From positions 1 to 64,000 of the forward strand of contig CAXBIQ010000009.1 in the NCBI GenBank assembly GCA_963975935.1: DNA of 64,000 bases, in the 5' to 3' direction. The notes beneath the pieces were generated by a model, which worked only from the letters and a program-made list of their open reading frames with translations, had not been told where the DNA came from and did no database searches. Both the position numbers and the translations under genes were made by a program. This document shows, piece after piece, positions 17,288 through 26,709 of the stretch (its first letter is position 1; each line of letters begins with the position of its first letter). Source of the stretch: Planktosalinus sp963975935 (GTDB lineage: Bacteria > Bacteroidota > Bacteroidia > Flavobacteriales > Flavobacteriaceae).

Positions 17288-18451
17288 ATGCAGGAATTTT
17301 TCTCGCCCATCGATAAGGCTGTTTTGGCACATCGCGAAATGTTACCCGATCACGTTCTGGGTAAAAAAATAGCCGTGCATTCAAAACGAAATGGATTTCC
17401 TGAAGATGGTGACTTCAAGTTTGCAGTTTTGGGAATCAAAGAGTGTAGAAAAAATCCTGATTTTACAGGAACTTACCCCAATTTTAACACCATAAGAAAA
17501 GCTTTTTACTCTTTATATACCGGCAACTGGAATTATAAGATCGCAGATTTGGGTGATATTGAAGCCGGTGCAACTGTAGAAGATACTTATTTTGCCGTGC
17601 AAACAATTATAAGGGAGCTGCTTCAAAAGAAAATCATCCCCATCGTTCTGGGCGGAAGTCAGGACCTGGTGTATCCCATCTACAGGGCCTATGATGATTT
17701 TGGTAAAATGATTAATTTTGTCAATATAGACAGCCGGTTTGATATAGGAAATGCTGAAGCCCCTATCTCAAATCATTCTTATGTGGGTAAAATGGTTGTT
17801 GATAAACCCTATAACCTTTTTAATTACAGCACGATCGGTTATCAGTCTTATTTCAACCCTGCAGATGAGATTGCCTTGCTTGACAAACTTTACTTTGATG
17901 CGTTCAGGTTGGGTGAAATCACGACTGATGTTAGTTTGGTAGAGCCCATTACCCGTGATGCAGATATAATAACTTTAGATATTTCTGCAATAAAAAACGC
18001 AGAACTAAGTTATAAAGGTAGTAACTCTCCAAATGGTTTTGATGGTCGGGAGATTTGTTCTATTTCAAGATATGCGGGTATAAGTAACAGGGTTAGTACA
18101 TTTGGTATCTTTGAAATTTTCGATTTAGAAGAGAGTCCCGCTGCAGCAATGTTGCTGGCTCAGGTAATGTGGTATTTTATTGAAGGTGTCAACTACAGGG
18201 TTTATGACGGGGATGTGGGTTCAGAAAAAGACTACAAGACATACAGCGTTCCGGTTGAGGACGAGGTGCTTGTTTTCAAGAAAAGTTTAAAAACAGAAAG
18301 ATGGTGGATAGAATTACCCTATATTTCAGAATCAAATAATAAATTAAAAAGACATACGTTATTACCTTGCACTTATCAGGATTATGAAAATGCCTGTAAT
18401 CAGGAAATTCCGGAGAGATGGTATAAGGCAAGACGTAAAAATGAATTATAA
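17288..18451 (+). CDS. Arginase/formimidoylglutamase-fold protein with degenerate metal site
   Basis: 387 aa ureohydrolase-fold protein. Family members hydrolyse arginine, agmatine or formimidoylglutamate with two Mn ions. Here the three metal motifs are altered: GGSQDL replaces GGxHS (His to Gln), IDSRFDI replaces DAHxD (His to Arg), and LDISAI replaces DxD (second Asp to Ser). At least three of six ligands are thus lost and hydrolase activity is doubtful. It starts seven bases after topA and precedes gldK by about 110 bases. The position next to the gliding genes is one I recall in relatives, hinting at a structural or regulatory job. Databases often label it formimidoylglutamase. Confidence 0.8.
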   Translation: MQEFFSPIDKAVLAHREMLPDHVLGKKIAVHSKRNGFPEDGDFKFAVLGIKECRKNPDFTGTYPNFNTIRKAFYSLYTGNWNYKIADLGDIEAGATVEDTYFAVQTIIRELLQKKIIPIVLGGSQDLVYPIYRAYDDFGKMINFVNIDSRFDIGNAEAPISNHSYVGKMVVDKPYNLFNYSTIGYQSYFNPADEIALLDKLYFDAFRLGEITTDVSLVEPITRDADIITLDISAIKNAELSYKGSNSPNGFDGREICSISRYAGISNRVSTFGIFEIFDLEESPAAAMLLAQVMWYFIEGVNYRVYDGDVGSEKDYKTYSVPVEDEVLVFKKSLKTERWWIELPYISESNNKLKRHTLLPCTYQDYENACNQEIPERWYKARRKNEL

Positions 18452-18563
18452 TAAATAAATAATCAACTTAGATGTTAAGGGTTTTTTTGAAGAAAATGTT
18501 GTTTTTTAAAAATTTTATAAATAGGTTTACGCCCTTAAATCTAGAAAATTTAACCTAATACTT

Positions 18564-19937
18564 ATGAAGAAGTTTATTGCATTTACTGCGATTATGTCCT
18601 TTTTATTTAGCTGTAACTCCGGTGACCGGGGTGAACTTGTTGGCGTCAAAGGTAAAAAGTGGCACCCTGAAAAGCCCTATGGAATGACATTGGTTCCCGG
18701 TGGTTCTTTTATTATGGGTAAACCTGACGATGACTTTGTAGGTGTTATGGATGCACCTACCAAGACTGTTACGGTTCGTTCTTTTTATATGGATGAAACC
18801 GAAATCACCAATTCAGAATACAGACAATTTGTTTATTGGGTAAGGGATTCAATCGTAAGATTAAAACTTGCTATTCTGGCTGACGAAGTGGGAGCAACAC
18901 CCGGTGATGGCGGAATAGGCGAATTTGCCTTTCAAGATCAACAAAATGATGACATGACCCCTTACGAGCAATATATGTATGACAACTATTTCGGAATGGG
19001 GGATGATTTCTATGAAGGTAGAAAAATAAACAATGATATAGACCTTATTTGGGAGACATCAGCTTATCCGGATGAATATTATTCTGAAGTAATGGATACC
19101 ATGTATCTTCCCGCAGAGGAATCATACAACGGTTTGAGAACAATAGATGTGAGACATCTTAAATTCCAATACAGTACAATGGATATTCAGGCTGCTGCCA
19201 AGAACAGGGGTCAGAAAAGAAGTGATTTTATAACACGTGAAGATATAGCTATCTATCCTGACACTACTGTCTGGATCAGAGATTTTAATTATTCTTATAA
19301 TGAACCCATGCACAATGATTACTTTTGGCATCAGGCCTATGGTGATTATCCTGTAGTAGGGGTCAACTGGAAACAAGCCAAAGCATTTGCAGCCTGGAGA
19401 ACCCTGTTTAAAAATGCCTACCAAAAAGAACGAGGCAGAAATTTTGTCCCCTCTTTCCGTTTGCCGAGTGAAGGTGAGTGGGAGTATGCCGCACGAGGGG
19501 GTATCGCATCAGGTTCATATCCATGGGGTGGCCCTTACACAATAAATGACAGGGGGTGCTTTATGGCAAACTTTAAACCTTTGCGTGGGGACTATGCAGC
19601 AGATCAGGCTTTATATACTGTAGAAGCAAAATCCTATGAGCCTAACGACTACAATCTATACAATATGGCAGGTAACGTTTCAGAATGGGTAGACTCTTCT
19701 TATGACCCTGCTTCTTATGAATATATGTCAACGATGAACCCCACAGTAAACGACCCAAATAACATGCGCAAAGTAGTGCGTGGCGGATCCTGGAAAGATG
19801 TTGCTTATTTCCTTCAGGTGAGCACCCGTGATTATGAATATGCAGATTCTGCTAGGAGCTATGTGGGCTTCAGAACGGTTCAGGACTATATGGGAACAGA
19901 TGTTGTACTAAACCAGCAGTTCGGCGACGGAAGATAA
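18564..19937 (+). CDS. gldK: Gliding motility / T9SS lipoprotein GldK
   Basis: 457 aa outer-membrane-associated lipoprotein (lipobox LFSC|N, Cys17). The body is a formylglycine-generating-enzyme/sulfatase-modifying fold (GMTLVPGGSFIMG, FYMDETEITNSEYRQF, RLPSEGEWEYAARGG, YNMAGNVSEWVDSSY, VRGGSWKD). GldK (PorK) forms periplasmic rings with GldN in the type IX secretion system, which exports adhesins and drives gliding. First gene of gldK-L-M-N. The FGE fold is structural here. Confidence 0.96.
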   Translation: MKKFIAFTAIMSFLFSCNSGDRGELVGVKGKKWHPEKPYGMTLVPGGSFIMGKPDDDFVGVMDAPTKTVTVRSFYMDETEITNSEYRQFVYWVRDSIVRLKLAILADEVGATPGDGGIGEFAFQDQQNDDMTPYEQYMYDNYFGMGDDFYEGRKINNDIDLIWETSAYPDEYYSEVMDTMYLPAEESYNGLRTIDVRHLKFQYSTMDIQAAAKNRGQKRSDFITREDIAIYPDTTVWIRDFNYSYNEPMHNDYFWHQAYGDYPVVGVNWKQAKAFAAWRTLFKNAYQKERGRNFVPSFRLPSEGEWEYAARGGIASGSYPWGGPYTINDRGCFMANFKPLRGDYAADQALYTVEAKSYEPNDYNLYNMAGNVSEWVDSSYDPASYEYMSTMNPTVNDPNNMRKVVRGGSWKDVAYFLQVSTRDYEYADSARSYVGFRTVQDYMGTDVVLNQQFGDGR

Positions 19938-19992
19938 TTTTATAACCTAAACTTAAATACTAACAAAAAACTTAACTTAAACTTTATTTATC

Positions 19993-20646
19993 ATGGCACA
20001 ATCAAAATCATCAAAGAAATTATTTAATATGGCTTACGGCCTTGGGGCTTCTATTGTAATTATTGGAGCACTTTTTAAAATCCTTCACTGGGAAATAGGT
20101 CCCCTTAACGGAGGTATCCTTTTGGCAATTGGTCTTATTACAGAAGCCATCATTTTTGCAATTTCGGCTTTTGAACCGGTTGATGACGATTTAGACTGGT
20201 CTTTGGTGTATCCTGAATTAGCAGGAGGACAGTCTGTAGGTAAAAAAGCAAAACAAGAAAACCCCGAAGATGCTCAGGGTCTATTATCCAAAAAACTTGA
20301 CGATATGCTTAAAGAAGCGCGTCTTGATGCCAACCTAATGGCAAGTTTGGGAGACAGCATCCGTTCTTTTGAAGGTGCTGCCAAAGAAATGGCTCCCACT
20401 GCAGATGCAATGAACGCAACAAAAAAATACAGCCAGGAAATGAGTCTTGCTGCAGCTCAGATGGAATCGCTCAACTCCCTTTACAAAGTACAGGTAGAGT
20501 CAGCCAGCCGTCAGGCAGAAATCAACAATGAAGTAGCAGACAATGCTGATAAGCTAAAACAACAAATGCAGGCTATGGCTACAAACCTTTCTTCGTTGAA
20601 CGGTGTGTATGGTGGTATGTTGTCTGCAATGACAAACAGAAACTAA
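19993..20646 (+). CDS. gldL: T9SS inner-membrane motor protein GldL
   Basis: 217 aa. Two transmembrane helices (about residues 15-31 and 39-57; the first carries GALFKILHWE with its conserved membrane Lys/Glu) are followed by a cytoplasmic domain with long helices. GldL pentamers surround a GldM dimer and use proton flow to rotate it, powering T9SS secretion and gliding. Lies 55 bases after gldK and 42 before gldM. Confidence 0.96.
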   Translation: MAQSKSSKKLFNMAYGLGASIVIIGALFKILHWEIGPLNGGILLAIGLITEAIIFAISAFEPVDDDLDWSLVYPELAGGQSVGKKAKQENPEDAQGLLSKKLDDMLKEARLDANLMASLGDSIRSFEGAAKEMAPTADAMNATKKYSQEMSLAAAQMESLNSLYKVQVESASRQAEINNEVADNADKLKQQMQAMATNLSSLNGVYGGMLSAMTNRN

Positions 20647-20688
20647 TTGATTTCCTAACTGTATAACTAACTTAATAAAACAAAGAAA

Positions 20689-22269
20689 ATGGCAGGAGGA
20701 AAACTATCCCCAAGACAGAAGATGATTAACCTGATGTATCTGGTTTTCATCGCTATGCTTGCACTTAATATGTCCAAAGAAGTACTATCAGCCTTTGGAT
20801 TGATGAATGAAAGATTAACAGAGGCAAACATGTCTGCTGAACAGCGCAATGCTGCTTATATGGCAGGATTAACTGAAAAAGCAAATGAACAACCTGAAAG
20901 ATTTGCTGAAACCAAAAGGAAAGCTGAAGAAATAACAACCATATCCAGAGAATTTGACTCTTATCTGGAATCTGTAAAAACAGATTTGAAAGCAACCGTT
21001 AAAGACGAAGATATGTCAACCGGTAACTATGAAGTAATGGACAAACCTGATTATCTAAACCAAACGTTCTTTTCAGGTGATAAACTCACCCCGGCGGGAC
21101 AAGCATTTGTTGACAATATTGATGCCTACCGTGAAGGCGTCCTTGCTGCAATTGGTGATTCAGAAGGTTTTGATAAAATAAAAAGCGATCTTAACAAAAA
21201 GTTTAGTACCGCTCCTGAAACGCGCCGTGACGGTGTTGAGGTAGACTGGTTAAAATATCATTATGAAGGCTTTCCTATGATTGCTTCTTTAACCAAACTA
21301 ACTCAAATGCAGGCTGATGTTAAAACCACCAACAACGAAATTTTATCAACGATGCTTGAAGGTGAGTTAACAGCTGCAGTTGCAATGACAAATTATGGTA
21401 CTTTATTACAATCAAATCGTTCTGCTTATTTTCAAGGTGATACCTTCGATGGAGCTGTTGTCCTAGGAAGAACAGATGAAACTACCAGGCCTAATAGAGT
21501 TGAGCTTACTTTAGACGGAAGGCCTTTATCTTCAGACGAGTACAGTATTGAAGGAGGTAGAGTTGTTTTAAATGTAAGTGCTGGCTCTGCCGGAGATCAC
21601 CAAATTGGAGGTAAACTTGTTTTTGAAGAAGGTGGCGAAGAAACAGAGGTTGCAGTTGATTTAAGTTTTACAACAATTTCAAAGCCAACTGATGCAGTTA
21701 TTTCTGCTGATAAAATGAATGTATTATACAGAGGTGTTGTTAACCCACTGACAATTTCTATGTCTGGAGTAACAGATAATAACATCACCGCAAACGCAAG
21801 TAGCGGTTCATTGACAAAAGTTTCTGGGAGTAAATACAATATAAATGTAACAAGTGCTCAGGGTAGAGAAGTAACCATCAATGTTACTGGTAAGATTGAC
21901 GACAAGTCTTACCCATCAAGAGCTACTTTCAGAATTAAAGACATCCCAAGACCTGTTGGAACCGTAAGAGGAGAAGACGGTTTGATAAAAATGCAGCGTA
22001 ACGCATTGGAAATTTCAACTATTGGTGCTATGATACCTGATTTTGATTTTGAAATTGGCATCAATGTTACCGGGTTTAAATTCAATGTACCCGGTCAGCC
22101 CACAGTGGTTGTAAATGGTGGTCGTCTTAATGATGCCGCTAAAAACACATTGAGAAGAGCCAAACGAGGAGAAACGGTACAGATATTTGATATCACTGCA
22201 AATCTTGCAGGGGCATCAGGTTATATGCTGCAAAAAATATCTCCCGTATTTGTTGAGCTTACAAATTAA
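20689..22269 (+). CDS. gldM: T9SS motor/periplasmic shaft protein GldM
   Basis: 526 aa. One N-terminal transmembrane helix (INLMYLVFIAMLALNMSKE) follows the conserved MAGGKLSPRQKM start, then a long periplasmic part with helical D1 and beta-rich D2-D4 domains. GldM transmits rotation from the GldL motor across the periplasm to the GldK/GldN ring. The Asn/Gly-rich stretch around residues 355-380 is low in complexity but in frame. Confidence 0.96.
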   Translation: MAGGKLSPRQKMINLMYLVFIAMLALNMSKEVLSAFGLMNERLTEANMSAEQRNAAYMAGLTEKANEQPERFAETKRKAEEITTISREFDSYLESVKTDLKATVKDEDMSTGNYEVMDKPDYLNQTFFSGDKLTPAGQAFVDNIDAYREGVLAAIGDSEGFDKIKSDLNKKFSTAPETRRDGVEVDWLKYHYEGFPMIASLTKLTQMQADVKTTNNEILSTMLEGELTAAVAMTNYGTLLQSNRSAYFQGDTFDGAVVLGRTDETTRPNRVELTLDGRPLSSDEYSIEGGRVVLNVSAGSAGDHQIGGKLVFEEGGEETEVAVDLSFTTISKPTDAVISADKMNVLYRGVVNPLTISMSGVTDNNITANASSGSLTKVSGSKYNINVTSAQGREVTINVTGKIDDKSYPSRATFRIKDIPRPVGTVRGEDGLIKMQRNALEISTIGAMIPDFDFEIGINVTGFKFNVPGQPTVVVNGGRLNDAAKNTLRRAKRGETVQIFDITANLAGASGYMLQKISPVFVELTN

Positions 22270-22284
22270 TAAAACAAGTATTCT

Positions 22285-23175
22285 ATGAATCTGAAATCTT
22301 TTTTAATACTCACTTTTGCCACGTTGATCTCAACGGCAGGTTTTGGGCAGACAAATATTTTGAATGCAAAGACCCCTGATGATATCGGCAAAAAAACCGA
22401 AGCGCAAATAGCTTATGACAATGACAGTCCTTTGTCTTACGGCTATGTTGATCAGCGTGATGTACTTTGGTCTAAAACCGTTTGGGAAATAATAGACCTT
22501 GACGAAAGGATGAACTTTCCGCTTTATTATCCCATTGACACCAATAATATTGGGCCGGAACGCAGATCGCTATATGACGTGTTGATGAAAAACATCAAAA
22601 ACGGAAGGATTGAAAATATCTATACAGATTCATATTTCACAGAAAAGAGAACCCTGAAGGATATTGAGGCAACCATCTCTAAGGTAGATACAACAGATAT
22701 TGGTAGACAGCAAATTAATGCCGGTGAAGAACTGGATGAACAGTATATTGATAGAAGGGACATCACTGCAGCCGATATTGAAGAATACCGCGTGCGTGGT
22801 TACTGGTATATCGACAAGAGATTAGGTGAACTGAAATACCGTTTACTTGGTATTGCGCCTGTTGCTCCTGACGTAAACTTTATTGACGATGAAAACTCGT
22901 CTTTAGTGGAACTCTTTTGGGTGTTTTTCCCGGAAGCCAGAGAAGTTTTGCACGAGGCCAAAGCCTTCAACCGCCACAATACTTCCATGCCGTTTTCGTT
23001 TGACCATTTGCTGAACTCAAGAAGGTTTAGCGGGGTTATTTATAAAGAAGACAACGAGTATGGTGACCGTGAAGTAAGTGAATACATTAGTGATAATGCC
23101 TTGATGCAACTTCTGGAGTCAGACCGCATCAAAGAAGTTATCAGAAATATTGAAATTGATCTCTGGAATTATTAA
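22285..23175 (+). CDS. gldN: T9SS periplasmic ring protein GldN
   Basis: 296 aa with a signal peptide (cleavage near STAGFGQ). Typical GldN text: YVDQRDVLWSKTVWEIIDLDERMNF-type start, the central YWYIDKRLGELKYRLLGIAPV, and the DLWNY end. Forms the ring complex with GldK beneath the outer membrane. Last gene of the gld operon; a strong terminator follows within 30 bases. Confidence 0.95.
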   Translation: MNLKSFLILTFATLISTAGFGQTNILNAKTPDDIGKKTEAQIAYDNDSPLSYGYVDQRDVLWSKTVWEIIDLDERMNFPLYYPIDTNNIGPERRSLYDVLMKNIKNGRIENIYTDSYFTEKRTLKDIEATISKVDTTDIGRQQINAGEELDEQYIDRRDITAADIEEYRVRGYWYIDKRLGELKYRLLGIAPVAPDVNFIDDENSSLVELFWVFFPEAREVLHEAKAFNRHNTSMPFSFDHLLNSRRFSGVIYKEDNEYGDREVSEYISDNALMQLLESDRIKEVIRNIEIDLWNY

Positions 23176-23200
23176 TTCTTTGATTCTATAATAAAAATCA

Positions 23201-23229
23201 AACTCCCGTTTATTGACGGGAGTTTTTTT
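23201..23229 (+). terminator. Rho-independent terminator of the gldKLMN operon
   Basis: ACTCCCGT / ACGGGAGT stem with loop TTATTG followed by seven T. Confidence 0.88.
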
Positions 23230-23240
23230 ATTTTCGCTTT

Positions 23241-24275
23241 ATGGTAGATTACATTCTTGTCGGTCTTGGCCTTGCCGGAATCGCTTTCTGCGAAAAACTG
23301 GAAGCGCACAAAAAATCATTTATCGTTTTTGATGCAGGTAAAAAAGCTTCTTCATCAGTTGCGGGTGGGATCTATAACCCGGTAATCTTAAAACGTTTTA
23401 CAGCGGCCTGGAATGCGGGAGACCAAATCAAAAGAATTGACCCTTTTTACGGGAGCCTGGAATCTAAATTGGGTGTAAAATTGGACTATAAACAATCTGT
23501 TCACCGCATTTTCCATTCTGTTGAAGAACAAAATTTATGGTTTGAAGCCTCAGACAAACCCACCTTGGAACCCTTTCTATCCCAGAACATCCACCCCAAT
23601 AAAAATAAAGCGGTAGTGGCGCCTTTTGGCTATGGTGAGGTCTTGCATAGCGGAAGGATCGATACTGCATTGTTACTTGAAAAATACAGGGGGTATCTGC
23701 TGAAACAAGACAAACTCATTGAAAGCTCATTTGAGCATCATAAACTTCAGGTGTCAGACACGCTTGAATATGGTTCTTTCAAAGCAAAACACATCGTTTT
23801 TGCCGAAGGTTTTGGAATGAAACACAACCCCTTTTTTAAAAACCTGCCCCTGGTGGGAAACAAAGGCGAACTGCTCACGATCCATGCCCCGGAATTAAAG
23901 CTGGACACAATCATAAAATCTTCAGTATTTATCATCCCACTTGGTGAAGATATATACCGTGTGGGGGCAACATACAACTGGAAAGATAAAACTCCTAAAG
24001 CGACAAAGGAGGCCCGGGAGGAACTTTTAAACAAGCTGGATAAGATTGTGGCGTGTCCGTATGATGTGATGGAACAAGACGCCGGTATACGCCCCACGGT
24101 AATTGACAGAAAGCCTTTAGTGGGCCGGCATTCTGTTTATGAAAACTTTTATATCTTAAACGGTTTGGGCACGCACGGCGTTATGATTGCTCCTTATGTG
24201 GCAGAACAGTTGTATGATTTTATTGAGAAGGATAGTGCCCTCGATGAAGAAATTAACATCAAACGATTTATGTAA
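23241..24275 (+). CDS. FAD-dependent oxidoreductase, DAO/DadA-like
   Basis: 344 aa. An N-terminal Rossmann motif (VGLGLAGIAFCEKL, then FIVFDAG for the ribose-binding acid) binds FAD; a D-amino-acid-oxidase-type substrate domain follows, with the C-terminal FAD contact (GIRPTVIDRKPLVG and LNGLGTHGVMIAPY). Oxidises an amine or amino-acid-like substrate, not identifiable here. Its start lies only 12 bases after the gld terminator, so the promoter must overlap the hairpin region. Confidence 0.82.
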   Translation: MVDYILVGLGLAGIAFCEKLEAHKKSFIVFDAGKKASSSVAGGIYNPVILKRFTAAWNAGDQIKRIDPFYGSLESKLGVKLDYKQSVHRIFHSVEEQNLWFEASDKPTLEPFLSQNIHPNKNKAVVAPFGYGEVLHSGRIDTALLLEKYRGYLLKQDKLIESSFEHHKLQVSDTLEYGSFKAKHIVFAEGFGMKHNPFFKNLPLVGNKGELLTIHAPELKLDTIIKSSVFIIPLGEDIYRVGATYNWKDKTPKATKEAREELLNKLDKIVACPYDVMEQDAGIRPTVIDRKPLVGRHSVYENFYILNGLGTHGVMIAPYVAEQLYDFIEKDSALDEEINIKRFM

Positions 24276-24647
24276 TCAACGGGTTTTGTCGTAATGCATA
24301 AATATATTGATCCAAATATTCCTTGAAAGTCTCATAATGAGAGGCATAAAAACAATAAGCGTCCCAACGATTGCAAGGAATGAAGTCATCAAGCCTCCGC
24401 CAAAAAAAACATAGGATACTATAAAAGCCGCGATGGCAAAGGCAACACTCAGGCCATAACTCACATACATCGCCCCGTAAAAAAAAGAGGGTTCTATTTT
24501 ATATTTGGTCCCGCAATGGCTGCATTTTTCACGCATTTTGAAAATTTTATTGAGAACATATGGATTGGGTTCTTCATACATTGATTCCTTTTGGCACACC
24601 GGGCAAGTGCCCGTAATAATACTGTATAGCTTGGTTCCTTTAAACAT
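24276..24647 (-). CDS. DUF983 family membrane protein
   Basis: 123 aa from the ATG at 24647 (MFKGTKLYSIITGTCPVCQ), the usual start of the family; an in-frame ATG at 24683 would add 12 residues. A rubredoxin-like four-Cys zinc site (CPVCQ and CSHCG) precedes two transmembrane helices (about 60-85 and 90-110). Function unknown. Stop codon immediately adjoins the convergent FAD oxidoreductase; diverges from the ABC-F gene. Confidence 0.8.
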   Translation of the reverse strand: MFKGTKLYSIITGTCPVCQKESMYEEPNPYVLNKIFKMREKCSHCGTKYKIEPSFFYGAMYVSYGLSVAFAIAAFIVSYVFFGGGLMTSFLAIVGTLIVFMPLIMRLSRNIWINIFMHYDKTR

Positions 24648-24717
24648 TCCCAAATTTTTTTTTTGCAACACAAAATTAAGCATCTTTGCACAATTAAATG
24701 TTACAAAGGTTACACAG

Positions 24718-26625
24718 ATGTTGAATGTGCATAATTTATCAGTTGCTTTTCAGGGCGAAAATTTATTTGAGGAGATTTCCTTTCAGCTCAGGGCGGGCGA
24801 CCGCGTGGGTTTGGTGGGAAAAAATGGCGCAGGGAAATCCACCCTTTTAAAAATACTGGCCGGAGATCTAAAGCCCGATACCGGAAATATTGCCTCTGAT
24901 AAAGAAATCAAAATAGGTTTCTTAAGGCAGGATATTGATTTTGTACAGGGAAGGACCGTGCTGGAAGAGGCATATCAAGCTTTTGAAGAGATCAAATCCA
25001 CCGAAGCTAAAATGGAGGATATCAACCATCAACTCGCCACACGCACAGATTATGAGTCTGATACCTATCACGACCTTATGGTCGCGATTAGTGATTTGAC
25101 GCACCACTATGAAATCATTGGCGGGTATAACTATCAGGGCGATACTGAAAAGATTTTACAGGGACTTGGTTTTAAAAGGGAAGAGTTCGACAAGAAAACA
25201 GAAGAATTTTCCGGTGGTTGGCGTATGCGCATCGAGTTGGCAAAATTACTTTTACAGAGCAATGACATCCTTCTGCTCGATGAGCCCACAAACCACCTTG
25301 ATATTGAATCCATTATCTGGCTGGAGTCTTTTTTAAATAATTATCCGGGTGCCGTGGTGATTGTTTCTCACGATAAGATGTTTCTTGACAATGTGACAAA
25401 CCGCACCATTGAAATATCCCTGGGACGCATTTATGATTACAACAAGCCCTACTCAAAATACCTGGTGTTGCGTCAGGAATTGCGAGAACTGCAATTGGCC
25501 TCCCAAAAAAATCAGGAAAAACAAATACAACAAACAGAGCGTCTTATAGAAAAGTTTAGGGCAAAAGCTTCCAAAGCCTCTATGGCACAATCCCTTATCA
25601 AGAAACTTGACAAGGTAGAACGCATTGAAGTTGATGAAGAAGACAATGCCGTGATGCATGTGCAGTTTCCGGTATCAGTACAGCCCGGTAAAGTGGTGAT
25701 TGACATCCACAATGTTTCAAAAAGCTATGGAGCAAACCACGTGCTGGACCATGTCAATATGCTTATAGAGCGCGGTTTAAAAACTGCTTTTGTGGGGCAA
25801 AACGGCCAGGGAAAATCCACATTGGCTAAAATCATTGTAGGTGAAATCAGTCATCATGGAACCGTTAAACTGGGTCACAATGTCCAGATTGGGTATTTTG
25901 CTCAGAATCAGGCAGAGTATCTTGACGGAAGCCTTACGGTGCTTGATACCATGATCAATGCTGCCAATGAGAAAAATCGTGCAAAAGTGCGGGATATCTT
26001 AGGGGCATTTTTATTCAGGGGTGAAGAGGTTGACAAATTTGTAAGGGTGCTTTCAGGGGGTGAAAGAAACCGTCTGGCACTGGCAAAATTATTGTTACAG
26101 CCGTTGAATGTTTTGGTAATGGATGAGCCCACAAACCATTTGGACATTCAATCCAAAAACGTCTTAAAAAAAGCTCTTAAAAACTTTGAAGGAACACTCA
26201 TATTGGTTTCGCATGACAGGGACTTCCTTCAGGGCCTTTGTGACAAGGTATATGAGTTCAAAGACCGCAAAATCAAAGAATACCTCGGCGATATAGATTT
26301 TTATCTGGAACAACGCAAAATAAGCAGTATGCGTGAAGCCGAAATGATGACCAAAGAAAAAAAAGACCCGAAAACAACAGAAAACAAGCAGGACTATAAG
26401 GACCAAAAGAAAGAAAAGTCCCTGAAAAACAAGCTCAGCAATCTCGAGTCTGATATTGGTAAACTGGAACGGGAAATCTCTCAAATGGACAAAAAACTTG
26501 CAGAAAATTTTGATGCGGTGGATTCGGACCCTCATTTCTATAAAAATTACGATAAGAAAAAGAAGGAACTTGAGCTCAAAATGAAGCAGTGGGAAGAGGT
26601 TCAAATGACCATTGATAGCAATTGA
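24718..26625 (+). CDS. ABC-F family ATPase
   Basis: 635 aa soluble protein with two ABC domains: Walker A GKNGAGKST and GQNGQGKST, signatures FSGGWRMR and LSGGERNR, Walker B LLLLDEPTNHLD and LVMDEPTNHLD. An ABC-F linker lies between them and a C-terminal charged coiled coil follows (residues about 550-630). The ATG at 24718 gives the standard MLNVHNLSVAF start; a longer frame upstream overlaps DUF983 antisense and is unlikely. ABC-F proteins act on ribosomes (Uup/EttA type) without membrane domains. The C-terminal coiled coil favours a Uup-like role. Confidence 0.93.
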   Translation: MLNVHNLSVAFQGENLFEEISFQLRAGDRVGLVGKNGAGKSTLLKILAGDLKPDTGNIASDKEIKIGFLRQDIDFVQGRTVLEEAYQAFEEIKSTEAKMEDINHQLATRTDYESDTYHDLMVAISDLTHHYEIIGGYNYQGDTEKILQGLGFKREEFDKKTEEFSGGWRMRIELAKLLLQSNDILLLDEPTNHLDIESIIWLESFLNNYPGAVVIVSHDKMFLDNVTNRTIEISLGRIYDYNKPYSKYLVLRQELRELQLASQKNQEKQIQQTERLIEKFRAKASKASMAQSLIKKLDKVERIEVDEEDNAVMHVQFPVSVQPGKVVIDIHNVSKSYGANHVLDHVNMLIERGLKTAFVGQNGQGKSTLAKIIVGEISHHGTVKLGHNVQIGYFAQNQAEYLDGSLTVLDTMINAANEKNRAKVRDILGAFLFRGEEVDKFVRVLSGGERNRLALAKLLLQPLNVLVMDEPTNHLDIQSKNVLKKALKNFEGTLILVSHDRDFLQGLCDKVYEFKDRKIKEYLGDIDFYLEQRKISSMREAEMMTKEKKDPKTTENKQDYKDQKKEKSLKNKLSNLESDIGKLEREISQMDKKLAENFDAVDSDPHFYKNYDKKKKELELKMKQWEEVQMTIDSN

Positions 26626-26672
26626 ACCTATTTTTTAAGAAAGCCTTAACGATTAAAACCGTTTCAAAAAGA

Positions 26673-26680
26673 TAGTTTTG
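26673..26680 (+). promoter_or_regulatory. Predicted -7 element of the RND efflux operon
   Basis: TAGTTTTG fits TAnnTTTG, 30 bases before the adaptor ATG. No clear -33 TTTG at the expected distance. Confidence 0.35.
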
Positions 26681-26709
26681 TAAACCACTCATTTTTAGCT
26701 TTCAACTTC

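Noticed and set aside
17288..18451. Active formimidoylglutamase of the histidine-degradation pathway
   Set aside because: Metal ligands are lost and no other histidine-degradation gene is in the window.
24505..24717. 71-residue N-terminal extension of the ABC-F protein
   Set aside because: It is antisense to the DUF983 gene and absent from the family; the ATG at 24718 gives the canonical start.
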